Assembly (NCBI GenBank): GCA_046095485.1
Contig: JBJTJN010000092.1
Coordinates: forward strand, 1-12,141
From: SYFI01 sp046095485
GTDB lineage: Bacteria; Actinomycetota; Thermoleophilia; Miltoncostaeales; Miltoncostaeaceae
DNA: 12,141 nucleotides
Direction: 5' to 3'
Under the pieces are notes generated by a model that was not told the DNA's origin, did no database searches, and was given only the letters and a program-made list of their open reading frames with translations. The translations under genes were made by a program, and so were the position numbers. Shown in pieces: positions 1 through 7,292 of this stretch (its first letter is position 1; every line of letters starts with the position of its first letter).

Positions 1-1
1 G

Positions 2-1681
2 GTGGCGAGGGCGCTGGCGGCCGCGGCCGCCGTCGCGCTGCTGGCCGTGCCCGCCATCGCGCACGCCGGTGCGCCGCAGATGGCCGACGGGCCCGATGGG
101 CCGTCGCTGCTCGTCACGTTCCGCGCCGTGCCCACGCAGGATGCCGCGCGCGCGGCGCTCGAGGGGCTCGGGCGCGTGGAGCCCGCGGCGCCCGAGGCGG
201 GTATCTGGGCGGTGCGCGCGCCTGCCGATGCGGGCCTGCGCGAGAAGGCGCTTGCCCGGCCGGGGGTGGAGACCGCCGCGTGGTCGCTGTCGCGCCGCAC
301 GGATGAGCGAATCGTCCGGGCGCAGGCGCAGGCCCCGGTGGCATCGGTCCCCGTGGCGCTCACGCCCATCGCGGCCGCGCCCACCGACGAGTACTTCGCG
401 AACGGGCGCCAGTGGGCGCTCACCACGCCGGCCACCACGTGGGGCGTCGACCTCACGGGAACCCCGCCGCGCCCGCGCATCGCGATTCTCGACAGCGGGG
501 TGGACTCCACGCACCCGGAGTGGTCGGGCCCGAACTCACCCCTGGTGCGCCCCTACAGCGCGCAGACCGATCGGCAGTCGGCCGAGGACTGGGGCAAGAC
601 CGGCCACGGCACCCACGTTGCGGGAAGCGCGGCCGCCCCGATCAACGGCATCGGCGTGGTGGGCACGGCACCGGGCATGCGCGGCACGGCCGAGGTGATC
701 CCCGTGCAGATCTCCGATCAGGACGGCTACTCCACCGACGAGACCATGATCAGGGGAATCCGCTGGTCGGTGCAGAACGGCGCCAAGGTGATCAACATCT
801 CGGCGGGCGGCGTGGGCGATTCCCCGGCGTTCCAGCGCGTGATCGACTGGGCGTTCGGCAAGGGCGCGCTGGTGATCGCCTCGGTCGGCAACGACGGCCA
901 GGACTACGGCGCGCTCAACTACCCGGCCGGCTACTGGAACGTGCTCGGCGTGGCGGCGCAGTGCTCGGGCGTGGTGAACCCCGACTGCCCCACGCCATAC
1001 GGACTGGCCACGTTCAGCACCCGCAACCGGTCGGTGGACCTCGTGGCCCCCGGCGTGGACATCATCTCGTCGGTGCCCCCGCGCGTGAAGCAGGGTGAGG
1101 TGTCTCCGGGCTATGCCATCAAGGAGGGCACCTCGATGGCCACGCCCTTCGTGGCGGGCGTGGCCGCGGAGGTGTTCGCCGCCCACCCCGGGGCCACCCC
1201 CTACCAGGTGCTCATGCAGCTGCTCAACACAGCCACCGACATGGGATCGCCCGGGCGCGACACCGCCACGGGATCCGGGCTCATCAACCCGCGCGCGGCC
1301 GTCACCCTGCCGCTGCCGGCCGACGACCCCTACGAGCCCAACAGCGACATCAGCGAGGTGCGGCGGGCCAAGGCGCTCACCCCGGTGGCCACCGCGGCGG
1401 GGTTCGCGGATGGCTGGAACGACACGGTGGACGTCTATCCCGTGACCCTGCGCAAGGGCCAGTCGGTGCGCCTGTCGGCCGGGGCCAAGCGCGCGAAGCT
1501 CAAGCTCTCGCTGTGGCCGCCCGGCACGCGCACCGTCAACTCGGGCGTGCCGGCGGCATCAAACCGCAGATCCAGCGCCACTCCGAAACTTGGCTACGTG
1601 GCCACCCGCTCCGGGCGGTGGTACGTGTCGGTGAAGGCCACCGCCGGACGCAGCCCCTACCGCCTCACGATCGGGAGGTAG
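2..1681 (+). CDS. Secreted subtilisin-family (S8) serine protease with C-terminal PPC domain
   Basis: Secreted endopeptidase of the subtilase family. Residues 1-22 form a signal peptide, with a likely cut after AHA. Residues 33-100 resemble an I9-type inhibitory propeptide. The catalytic domain spans about 150-435 and has the full triad: D164 in ILDSGVD, H202 in HGTHVAG and S378 in GTSMATPF, with oxyanion-hole N297 in SVGNDG. From 441, the DDPYEPNSD motif opens a roughly 120-residue beta-rich tail matching the bacterial pre-peptidase C-terminal (PPC) domain, usually removed or used in substrate or cell-surface binding. The GTG start lies at the second base of the window, so the true start could be further upstream, although the signal peptide begins sensibly here. 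The dehydrogenase gene follows after 2 bases. Family and active site are clear; the substrate is unknown. Confidence 0.93.
   Translation: MARALAAAAAVALLAVPAIAHAGAPQMADGPDGPSLLVTFRAVPTQDAARAALEGLGRVEPAAPEAGIWAVRAPADAGLREKALARPGVETAAWSLSRRTDERIVRAQAQAPVASVPVALTPIAAAPTDEYFANGRQWALTTPATTWGVDLTGTPPRPRIAILDSGVDSTHPEWSGPNSPLVRPYSAQTDRQSAEDWGKTGHGTHVAGSAAAPINGIGVVGTAPGMRGTAEVIPVQISDQDGYSTDETMIRGIRWSVQNGAKVINISAGGVGDSPAFQRVIDWAFGKGALVIASVGNDGQDYGALNYPAGYWNVLGVAAQCSGVVNPDCPTPYGLATFSTRNRSVDLVAPGVDIISSVPPRVKQGEVSPGYAIKEGTSMATPFVAGVAAEVFAAHPGATPYQVLMQLLNTATDMGSPGRDTATGSGLINPRAAVTLPLPADDPYEPNSDISEVRRAKALTPVATAAGFADGWNDTVDVYPVTLRKGQSVRLSAGAKRAKLKLSLWPPGTRTVNSGVPAASNRRSSATPKLGYVATRSGRWYVSVKATAGRSPYRLTIGR
1673..1678 (+). 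promoter_or_regulatory. Shine-Dalgarno sequence for the short-chain dehydrogenase
   Basis: GGGAGG lies within the last codons of the protease gene, 5 bases before the GTG at 1684. It decides the start of the dehydrogenase, whose frame is open further upstream. It also indicates translation from a transcript shared with the protease. Confidence 0.7.
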
Positions 1682-1683
1682 CC

Positions 1684-2373
1684 GTGCCCGGGCCCGTGAT
1701 GATGATCACCGGGGCGTCCGACGGCATCGGCGCCGCCGTGGCCCGCGCGGCGGTGGCCGATGGCTGGCGGGTGGTCATCGCGGCGCGTCGGCGCGATCTG
1801 CTCGATGCCCTTTCGGCGGATCTCGGCGGCGCATCGGTGGCCCTGCCCGCCACCTGTGACGTCACCGAGTGGGACCAGGTGCAGGCGATGGCCGATGCCG
1901 CGGTGGGGGAGTTCGGGCGCATCGACGCCGTGCTCGCCAACGCCGGCTTCGGCGCGAAGCGCGGGTTCCTGGCCGAGAGCCCTGAGTTCTGGCGGCAGAT
2001 GATCCTCACCAACGTCTACGGCGCGGCCATCACGTTGCGCGCGTGCATCCCGGCGCTGCGCGAGTCGCGCGGGCATGCCGTGCTCATGGGATCGATCTCG
2101 GGTCGACAGGTGGGCACCGGATCGCTCTACTCGTCGAGCAAGTGGGCGGTCACCGCCATGGCCGAGGCCGCCCGCAAGGACCTCCACGGCACCGGGGTGC
2201 GCGTCACGCTCATCGCGCCGGGCGTCGTGGACACGGCCTTCTACGACGACCCGCCCGGCGGCGACCCGCTGGTGCCGGACGACGTCGCGCGCGCGGTCAT
2301 GTTCGCGGTGTCGCAGCCACCGCACGTGAGCATCAACGAGGTGTACATGCGGCCCACCGAGCAGGAGTTCTAG
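1684..2373 (+). CDS. Short-chain dehydrogenase/reductase (classical SDR)
   Basis: Cytoplasmic NAD(P)-dependent oxidoreductase of 229 residues, close to the usual 230-250 for classical SDRs. Visible features are the Rossmann glycine motif TGASDGIG (residues 9-16), an arginine cluster after the second strand (R35-R37) that favours NADP(H), D59 in CDV, NAG at 86-88, and the catalytic set N110, S137, Y149 and K153 (YSSSK). The C-terminal stretch around INEVYMRPTEQ resembles YdfG-like and related SDRs that act on small hydroxy acids or ketones, but the substrate cannot be read from sequence. The GTG at 1684 is chosen because GGGAGG precedes it by 5 bases and the Rossmann strand begins a few residues later. 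The gene lies 2 bases after the protease and 9 bases before the next gene. Confidence 0.92.
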   Translation: MPGPVMMITGASDGIGAAVARAAVADGWRVVIAARRRDLLDALSADLGGASVALPATCDVTEWDQVQAMADAAVGEFGRIDAVLANAGFGAKRGFLAESPEFWRQMILTNVYGAAITLRACIPALRESRGHAVLMGSISGRQVGTGSLYSSSKWAVTAMAEAARKDLHGTGVRVTLIAPGVVDTAFYDDPPGGDPLVPDDVARAVMFAVSQPPHVSINEVYMRPTEQEF

Positions 2374-2376
2374 GCT
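2371..2376 (+). promoter_or_regulatory. Possible -10 element for a leaderless transcript
   Basis: TAGGCT ends 6 bases before the GTG at 2383, a gene with no visible Shine-Dalgarno sequence. This spacing would place the transcription start on the start codon. The TAG is also the stop codon of the preceding gene, so part of the match may be chance. I see no convincing -35 element. Confidence 0.25.
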
Positions 2377-2382
2377 CCACCC

Positions 2383-3414
2383 GTGGACGACCAAGCCCTC
2401 CGCCTGCGACTCGACGTAGATGTCCGGGGCACGGACGAGGTGGGCCTCGGGGCCATGCGGTCGGGGCCGCCCGGCCCACCCGTGCGCGACGGCGAGGCGG
2501 CCGTGGTGCTGGCCACCGAGCTCGCGCGCGCCGCGCTCGCGACCCTGCCGCCGGCGCGCAGGGCGTCGGTGGCACGTGACCTCGTGGCGATCGAGGCCTC
2601 CGATGCGGCCGCCGACCTGGCCGCGCGCAGGGTGCCGGGAGCCGACGTGCGCGATCTTCGCCCCGAGGAGCAGGTGGGCGCGCGCGGCTGGTGCGCGCGC
2701 GCCGTGCTGGGGGACGGCCTGGCGCCCGCGGCGGCGCTGCTGTCGGTGGACGCCATCCGGTTGCCGGACGGCGAGTGGACCGCTGACTGGGCCGCGCGCG
2801 TGCCGTGGATGACGCCGGCGCTGGTGCGCCGCATCGCCGGTGACGCCCCCGATGCCCTTGCCCGCATGGTCATCGCCCTCAGGGCCCTGGGCGAGGAGGT
2901 GGTGGCCAACCCGGCGTCGGCGGACGACCCCGCCACGGCCGCGCGGGCCGCGTCCGCCGCGCTGGCGGTGCCACGACCTGTGCCGGGTGCCCAGGCGTTC
3001 GCCCCGGCCGCGGCGCCGTCGCCCGAGGCGGTCACCGCCCCGGTGCGCCGCGCGCCCACGGCTGCGGCCCCCGCGCCGGCGGCGCCCCGCCCGGCGCCCG
3101 CCGCGCCTGATCGCCGCCTGGTGGTGGCCCTGGCCACGTCCATCGGCATCGCCGTGCTGGCGCTCGTGCTGGTGTTCGCGATCATCGGATCGCCCGGGTC
3201 GTTCGGAATCGCCTCGACGTCGGACGTCAACGAGCGCCTGTCGCTGGTGGAGGCGGGCGTCACCCAGCTGCGCGGGGATGTCGGCACGCTCGCCCAGCGC
3301 ATCGACTCGGGCGGGGGAACCCCTGCCGACCAGCTGTCGGCGCTGCGCGACGAGGTGGTGCGCCTTCGCCAGGAGGTGGAGCAGCTCTGCTCGGTGCTGC
3401 CGGTGGTCTGCTAG
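2383..3414 (+). CDS. Unrecognised single-pass membrane protein with Pro/Ala linker and C-terminal coiled coil
   Basis: I do not recognise a family. The 343-residue protein has four parts. Residues 1-195 form an Ala/Arg/Asp-rich, probably helical soluble region, including a segment around DWAARVPWMTPALVRRI. Residues 196-242 form a low-complexity Pro/Ala linker. Residues 246-268 form one hydrophobic membrane helix, preceded by DRR. The tail has heptad-like segments at about 282-307 and 316-336, separated by a Gly-rich break, and ends in LCSVLPVVC. There is no signal peptide, and the positive residues before the helix suggest N-terminus inside and coiled coil outside, where it could oligomerise or contact envelope proteins. 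No catalytic motif is visible. The GTG start has no Shine-Dalgarno sequence but has a TAGGCT hexamer 6 bases upstream. Coding is supported by sustained domain-like composition and its fit between neighbours. Confidence 0.8.
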   Translation: MDDQALRLRLDVDVRGTDEVGLGAMRSGPPGPPVRDGEAAVVLATELARAALATLPPARRASVARDLVAIEASDAAADLAARRVPGADVRDLRPEEQVGARGWCARAVLGDGLAPAAALLSVDAIRLPDGEWTADWAARVPWMTPALVRRIAGDAPDALARMVIALRALGEEVVANPASADDPATAARAASAALAVPRPVPGAQAFAPAAAPSPEAVTAPVRRAPTAAAPAPAAPRPAPAAPDRRLVVALATSIGIAVLALVLVFAIIGSPGSFGIASTSDVNERLSLVEAGVTQLRGDVGTLAQRIDSGGGTPADQLSALRDEVVRLRQEVEQLCSVLPVVC

Positions 3415-3417
3415 TCC
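3412..3417 (+). promoter_or_regulatory. Possible -10 element before the AcuC-like gene
   Basis: TAGTCC lies 7 bases before the ATG at 3425, which lacks a Shine-Dalgarno sequence. The position and form match the hexamers before 2383 and 9414. The TAG doubles as the stop codon of the preceding gene, which weakens the case. Confidence 0.2.
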
Positions 3418-3424
3418 TCAGGGC

Positions 3425-4582
3425 ATGGGGATGATCGCTTTCGTCGACCGTCAGGGCCTCGCGGGCTACGACCTGGGCAGCGACCACCCGCTTGCCCCGG
3501 CCAACCGCGAGCTGGCCATCGACCTCATCCGGGCCTACGGCATGCTCGACCGCCCCGATGTGCTGGTGCTGGAGCCCGAGGCGGGTGACGAGGACCTCAT
3601 CGGGCGCGTGCACACCGAGGCCTACATGGCGGCCGTGCGCCGCTACAGCCGCACGCCGCAGCTGGCCGCGGCCTTCGAGGCCGGCACCTGGGGGCTTGCC
3701 CACGGCGGCGACACCCCGGCCTTCGCCGGCATGCACGAGGCCGCCGTGGCCGTGTGCGGGGCGTCGGTCACCGCAGCGCGTGCGGTGTGGGATGGCCGCG
3801 CCGACCGGGTGTTCTCGGCGGCGGGCGGCCTGCACCACGCCTTCGCCAACAAGGCCAACGGCTTCTGCATCTACAACGACCCGGCCGTGGCAATCCGCTG
3901 GCTGCTCGACAACGGTGCCGAGCGCGTGGCTTACGTGGACGTGGACGTCCACCACGGCGATGGCACGCAGTTCATCTTCTACGACGACCCGCGCGTGCTC
4001 ACGTGCTCGGTGCATGAGAGCGGCCGATACCTCTTCCCGGGCACGGGTGCGGTGTCGGAGCGCGGCATCGGTGCGGGTGACGGCTACTCGGTGAACATCC
4101 CGCTGCCGGCGTTCTCGGGCGACGGCCCGTACATGCGCGCGATCGAGGAGGTCATCGCCCCGGCGGTCGAGGCCTTCCGACCCGACATCATCATCACGCA
4201 GGATGGCGTCGACCCGCATCACCAGGACCCGCTCGCCCACCTGCAGGTGCGCATGGCCACCTTCCCGCGCCTGTGGCGCGTGCTGCACGACATGGCCGAC
4301 CGGGCGGCGGATGGCCGTTGGATCGCCCTCGGGGGCGGCGGGTACAACGTGGACGTGCTGCCGCGGGCCTGGGCGCTGCTGTTCGCCGAGATGACCGGCG
4401 CCGCGCTCGACGACGAGCTGCCCGCCGACTGGCTGTCCCTCGCGGCCGAGCGCAGTGCGCGCGACGACCTCACCGGGCAGCTCATGGGCGATCCTGATCC
4501 CGAGGTGGGCGCTGCAGAGCGGGCGGCGGCGGATGCCGAGGGCAATGCGGCCGTGGACGAGGCCATCGAGGTGCTGCTCTGA
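3425..4582 (+). CDS. AcuC-type deacetylase (histone deacetylase/acetylpolyamine amidohydrolase superfamily)
   Basis: Zinc-dependent amidohydrolase that removes acyl groups from lysine side chains or small acylated amines. The 385-residue length matches AcuC proteins. The active site is complete by comparison with class I histone deacetylases: the His pair H137-H138 in GGLHH, the Asn-Asp motif in GFCIYND, zinc ligands D174 and H176 in VDVDVHHGDG, third ligand D263 in DGVDPHHQDPLAHL, and catalytic Tyr Y307 in LGGGGY. The DPLAHL sequence after the third ligand is typical of AcuC and close relatives. In Bacillus, AcuC deacetylates acetyl-CoA synthetase, but no acs or acuA gene is present here, so the substrate is open. 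Start at 3425, with ATG 3431 as an alternative; neither has a good Shine-Dalgarno sequence. The C-terminal 40 residues are Ala/Asp/Glu-rich. The gene frame is also open upstream, but that part is a shadow of the preceding gene. Confidence 0.92.
   Translation: MGMIAFVDRQGLAGYDLGSDHPLAPANRELAIDLIRAYGMLDRPDVLVLEPEAGDEDLIGRVHTEAYMAAVRRYSRTPQLAAAFEAGTWGLAHGGDTPAFAGMHEAAVAVCGASVTAARAVWDGRADRVFSAAGGLHHAFANKANGFCIYNDPAVAIRWLLDNGAERVAYVDVDVHHGDGTQFIFYDDPRVLTCSVHESGRYLFPGTGAVSERGIGAGDGYSVNIPLPAFSGDGPYMRAIEEVIAPAVEAFRPDIIITQDGVDPHHQDPLAHLQVRMATFPRLWRVLHDMADRAADGRWIALGGGGYNVDVLPRAWALLFAEMTGAALDDELPADWLSLAAERSARDDLTGQLMGDPDPEVGAAERAAADAEGNAAVDEAIEVLL
4568..4581 (+). promoter_or_regulatory. Shine-Dalgarno sequence and possible CTG start of the HD-domain gene
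   Basis: GAGGTG at 4568-4573 lies 5 bases before a CTG at 4579-4581 that overlaps the TGA stop of the AcuC-like gene (4580-4582). The frame from this CTG runs without interruption into the HD protein. If used, it adds 26 residues before the GTG at 4657. The bases also encode the C-terminus of the AcuC-like protein, so the match may be accidental. Confidence 0.35.
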
Positions 4583-4656
4583 GCGCGGGCACCTCGTGGC
4601 GTGATGCCGGCGACCCCCGCGGCGCGCATGCCCTGTGCCAATCCCTCTCGTCACCC

Positions 4657-5163
4657 GTGCGGTATGAGCACGCGCGCGGGGTGGCCCAGCAGGCGGCCCG
4701 CGCGGCCCGCAGCCTGCGCCTGCCGGGTGATCGCCGCCGCCTGCTGCTTACCGCCGCATGGCTGCACGACATCGGGTACGCGCTCGCGGGGCCGCACCAC
4801 GCGGTGGCCGGGGCACGCGCCCTGCGGCTGGCAGGGCACGAGCACCTGGCGCGCATCGTGGCGCACCACTCGAACGCCGCGGAGCGGGCGCGCCTGTCCG
4901 GGCTGACGCCCATCGAGGATGAGTTCCGGTACCCCGAGGGCCCCGACGCCCTGGTGCTGGCGCTGCTCGACGTGTCGGACCTCGTCACCGGCCCGCGCGG
5001 CGAGAGGGTGGACCCTGCCGGCCGCCTGGCAGGGGTGGTGGAGAGGCACGGACCCGACAGCGAGGCCGTGACCGCGCTGGTGCGCAACGTGAACCGCCTG
5101 GGCGCCGACCCGGTGACGCGCGCGCTGGTGGAGGAGCTCTCTGCCCAGCCGGTGGCGTCATGA
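4657..5163 (+). CDS. Small HD-domain metal-dependent phosphohydrolase-like protein
   Basis: Cytoplasmic HD-superfamily protein, 168 residues from the GTG at 4657. The metal-binding pattern is visible: H5 in YEHARGVA, H37-D38 in WLHDIGY, further His residues H47, H48, H70 and H71, and the closing Asp in LLDVSDLVTGP (D105 or D108). The motif after it, TGPRGERVDPAGRL, resembles a common group of stand-alone actinobacterial HD proteins of unknown substrate. HD enzymes hydrolyse phosphate esters, often of nucleotides. The chosen GTG places the first metal His only five residues from the N-terminus and has no Shine-Dalgarno sequence. A longer form from CTG 4579 would have 194 residues, with GAGGTG correctly spaced. 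No ATG, GTG or TTG occurs in frame between the upstream stop at 4495 and 4657. The gene sits between the AcuC-like gene and the LOG gene and is probably co-transcribed with them. Confidence 0.85.
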   Translation: MRYEHARGVAQQAARAARSLRLPGDRRRLLLTAAWLHDIGYALAGPHHAVAGARALRLAGHEHLARIVAHHSNAAERARLSGLTPIEDEFRYPEGPDALVLALLDVSDLVTGPRGERVDPAGRLAGVVERHGPDSEAVTALVRNVNRLGADPVTRALVEELSAQPVAS

Positions 5164-5176
5164 GCGCGTCATGAGC
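5155..5176 (+). repeat. 11-bp perfect tandem duplication at the HD stop / LOG start junction
   Basis: GCGTCATGAGC occurs twice, back to back (5155-5165 and 5166-5176). Each copy contains ATGA. The first supplies the HD stop (TGA 5161-5163), the second the LOG start (ATG 5171). The simplest reading is that one ATGA stop/start overlap was duplicated. The first ATG (5160) now opens a four-codon ORF ending at TGA 5172-5174, which overlaps the LOG start. Confidence 0.85.
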
Positions 5177-5704
5177 GACCGCGTGGTGGCGGTGTTCGGC
5201 AGCTCGCGCATCGGCCCCGACGACCCGGAGTACGCGGTGGCGCAGCGCCTCGGCCGCCTGCTGGGGGAGCATGGGTGGACCGTGGCCACCGGCGGGCACG
5301 ACGGCGCGATGGCGGCCGTATCGCGCGGCGCGCGCGAGGCCGGGGCGCACGTGGTGGGGGTGACCATGCCCGGGCCGCAGGGGCGCTCGCCCAACGCCTG
5401 GGTGGCCGAGGAGCGCCCGGCAGACGACCTTTTCGCGCGGCTCCGCATGCTGCTCGACGCCGACGCGTGGATCGCCGTGGCCGGGGGCGTCGGCACGCTC
5501 GCCGAGATCGCCGTGGCCTGGAACCTCATGCAGAACGCCCATGTGGCCGTGCGGCCGCTCATCGTGGTGGGCGATGGCTGGCGCGAGGTGCTGCGGGCGC
5601 TGGGCGACTCGCTGGTGGTGGACGCATCCGACCTCGCGATGGTCACCGCGGTGCCGGATGCCGACGCGGCGCTGGCCGCGCTCGGCCCGCGGCTCGGCGC
5701 CTAG
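5171..5704 (+). CDS. LOG-family protein (lysine decarboxylase-like nucleotide 5'-monophosphate phosphoribohydrolase)
   Basis: Rossmann-like SLOG-superfamily protein of 177 residues, within the usual range. Visible features are the N-terminal strand and loop VAVFGSSR (6-13), the nucleotide-binding segment TGGHDGAMAAVSRGA (40-54), Arg-Met at 92-93 before DADAWIAVAGG, and the GGVGTLAE motif (105-112) with conserved Glu E112. LOG enzymes release the free base from nucleoside monophosphates such as cytokinin ribotides; bacterial members also act on AMP-like nucleotides or bind small ligands. Here the usual Pro of the PGGxGTxxE signature is Ala (AGGVGT), a known kind of divergence in bacterial homologues, so the exact activity is uncertain. 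The ATG at 5171 has no strong Shine-Dalgarno sequence and probably depends on coupling to the upstream HD gene. It ends 1 base short of the convergent pgi gene. Confidence 0.88.
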   Translation: MSDRVVAVFGSSRIGPDDPEYAVAQRLGRLLGEHGWTVATGGHDGAMAAVSRGAREAGAHVVGVTMPGPQGRSPNAWVAEERPADDLFARLRMLLDADAWIAVAGGVGTLAEIAVAWNLMQNAHVAVRPLIVVGDGWREVLRALGDSLVVDASDLAMVTAVPDADAALAALGPRLGA

Positions 5705-5705
5705 G

Positions 5706-7292
5706 TCACAGCGGGGTGGCCGCCCCCACCGCGACGGCTGCGCGCCGCAGGCCCATGAGGGGGTCGTCGCCCAGGTCGATGCGCACCAGCCGGCGCCCGG
5801 CCGTCTCGAGGGCCTGGGCGTCTCCGATGGCCTGAGCGCGCAGGAGCTCCCCGAAGGTGTGGTCCTGCCCCGGGATGGGCAGGTCGGGCCACCCCGGCCC
5901 GAGGAACTGCACGAACACGCCCGAGCCCGGGCCGCCCTTGTGCAGTTGGCCGGTGGAATGCAGGAACCTGGGGCCCCACCCGGCCGTGGTGGCTGCGCGC
6001 GTGCGCTCGCGGATGGCCGCGCGCATGGCGCCCATGAGCCGGTCGCCGTCGGGCGTGGGCGTGGTGAAGGCCAGCATCGCCAGGTAGTCGCCGCGCTCGA
6101 GCATGTCCACGGCGCGCACGATGGCCTCCGGCGCCATGCGATCGTCGTGGGGAGCCCCTGCACCCGCCAGCGCGCGGTTGGCGGCCTCTTTGGCGGCCTG
6201 CACGTCGGGCTGGTCGAAGGGATTGACTCCCAGCTCGGCGCCCGCGGTGGCCACGGCCATCTCGAGGCCCATGTAGAGGCCCGCCACGTCGAGCGGCTCA
6301 CGGATGTCCATGACGAACACGGGAATGCCCGTGGCGCCGATGGCCGCGACGTCGGCGTCGTGCTCGCCCGTGAGCCGCAGGTGCAACAGCACGCGGTCCG
6401 ACCCGTACTGCGACGCGTCGCCCAGCGGCTCATCGGCCACCGGGATGATGCCCTCGCCCTGCTTGCCCAGGCTCTCGGCCACGAGTTGCTCGGCCCAGAG
6501 CCCGAACGACCCGATGCCGGGGTCGGCGATGATCGTGAGCTTGTCGCGCCCGGCGCGCGCGAGCGCCGCCAGCGCCACGCCCATGCGCACCGGCTGGGGG
6601 TCCACGCGCGTCTCGGCGGCACGGGCGAGCAGTGGCTGCAGCGGCACGCCGGCGAATGCCATGGGGATGAGCCCGAACAGCGTGAGCGCCGAGAACCGGC
6701 CGCCCACGTCGGGCGGGTTCTCGGCCACCATGCGCCACCCCTGGTCGATGGCCATTGCGGCGAGCGGCGTGCCCGGGTCGGTGATGGCGATGAGGTGGTC
6801 GGTGGCCGCCGGGCCCAGGGCATCGGCGAGGAACTGCTCCACGTGCGCGAGGAACGCCAGCGGCTCGGCCGTGGTGCCGCTCTTCGACGAGGTGATCGCC
6901 AGGCATCGGGCGGGGTCAACGCCCTCGGTGATGCTCGCGACCGCCACCGGGTCGGTGGAGTCGAGGATGCGCAACTCTATGCCGGCCCCGTGGCCGAACG
7001 TGCGACGCGTGACCTCGGGCGAGAGGCTCGACCCGCCCATGCCGAGCACGAGCACGTGGTCGATGCCGTCGGCCAGGGCGCGATCCACCAACGCGTCGAT
7101 GGCCGGCACCTCTGCCTGCATGTCCACCGGCGCGCGCATCCAGCCGGTCCACTCGCGCGCGGCGCCCTCGTGCGCACCCCATGCCGCCGGGTCTCCGGCC
7201 AGCACCTGGTCCACCAGGCCCCGGGCCTCGGCATCCGCGACGGCGTCCTCCACGAGGCCGGCCGCGGGGCCGGGGCGCAGGATCACCCGCAT
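5706..7292 (-). CDS. pgi: Glucose-6-phosphate isomerase (type found in transaldolase-isomerase fusions)
   Basis: Interconverts glucose-6-phosphate and fructose-6-phosphate, linking glycolysis with the pentose phosphate pathway; cytoplasmic, 528 residues. Two SIS sugar-phosphate domains are visible. The first has GMGGSS (84-89), the phosphate loop SSKSGTT (135-141) and VGGRFS (196-201, PGI signature 1). The second has the catalytic Glu equivalent E273 in AESLGK, then LGVNPFDQPDVQAAK with K367 (PGI signature 2 region). The C-terminal FLHSTGQLHKGGP (443-455) is characteristic of the isomerase half of bifunctional transaldolase/phosphoglucose isomerase proteins and related stand-alone forms. The transaldolase half is absent: a transketolase gene lies immediately upstream. 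The ATG at 7292 forms TGATG with the transketolase stop and has no clear Shine-Dalgarno sequence, which implies translational coupling. Confidence 0.93.
   Translation of the reverse strand: MRVILRPGPAAGLVEDAVADAEARGLVDQVLAGDPAAWGAHEGAAREWTGWMRAPVDMQAEVPAIDALVDRALADGIDHVLVLGMGGSSLSPEVTRRTFGHGAGIELRILDSTDPVAVASITEGVDPARCLAITSSKSGTTAEPLAFLAHVEQFLADALGPAATDHLIAITDPGTPLAAMAIDQGWRMVAENPPDVGGRFSALTLFGLIPMAFAGVPLQPLLARAAETRVDPQPVRMGVALAALARAGRDKLTIIADPGIGSFGLWAEQLVAESLGKQGEGIIPVADEPLGDASQYGSDRVLLHLRLTGEHDADVAAIGATGIPVFVMDIREPLDVAGLYMGLEMAVATAGAELGVNPFDQPDVQAAKEAANRALAGAGAPHDDRMAPEAIVRAVDMLERGDYLAMLAFTTPTPDGDRLMGAMRAAIRERTRAATTAGWGPRFLHSTGQLHKGGPGSGVFVQFLGPGWPDLPIPGQDHTFGELLRAQAIGDAQALETAGRRLVRIDLGDDPLMGLRRAAVAVGAATPL

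Noticed and set aside
3000..3125. GC-rich repetitive-looking stretch considered as a DNA repeat
   Set aside because: It is the codon-level result of a Pro/Ala linker in the membrane protein; no unit repeats exactly.
2840..3424. N-terminal extension of the AcuC-like gene into the preceding gene
   Set aside because: The extra residues are Arg/Pro/Trp-rich shadow sequence of the membrane-protein gene. The enzyme fold begins at MIAFVD.
3260..4654. A 464-codon minus-strand open frame opposite the AcuC-like gene
   Set aside because: Low-complexity His/Arg/Val-rich product, fully covered by a gene with a complete active site on the other strand.
4985..6919. A 644-codon open frame on the minus strand over the HD/LOG end and pgi
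   Set aside because: It is out of frame with pgi, rich in Pro/Arg/Ser and without recognisable motifs. The real genes explain both strands better.
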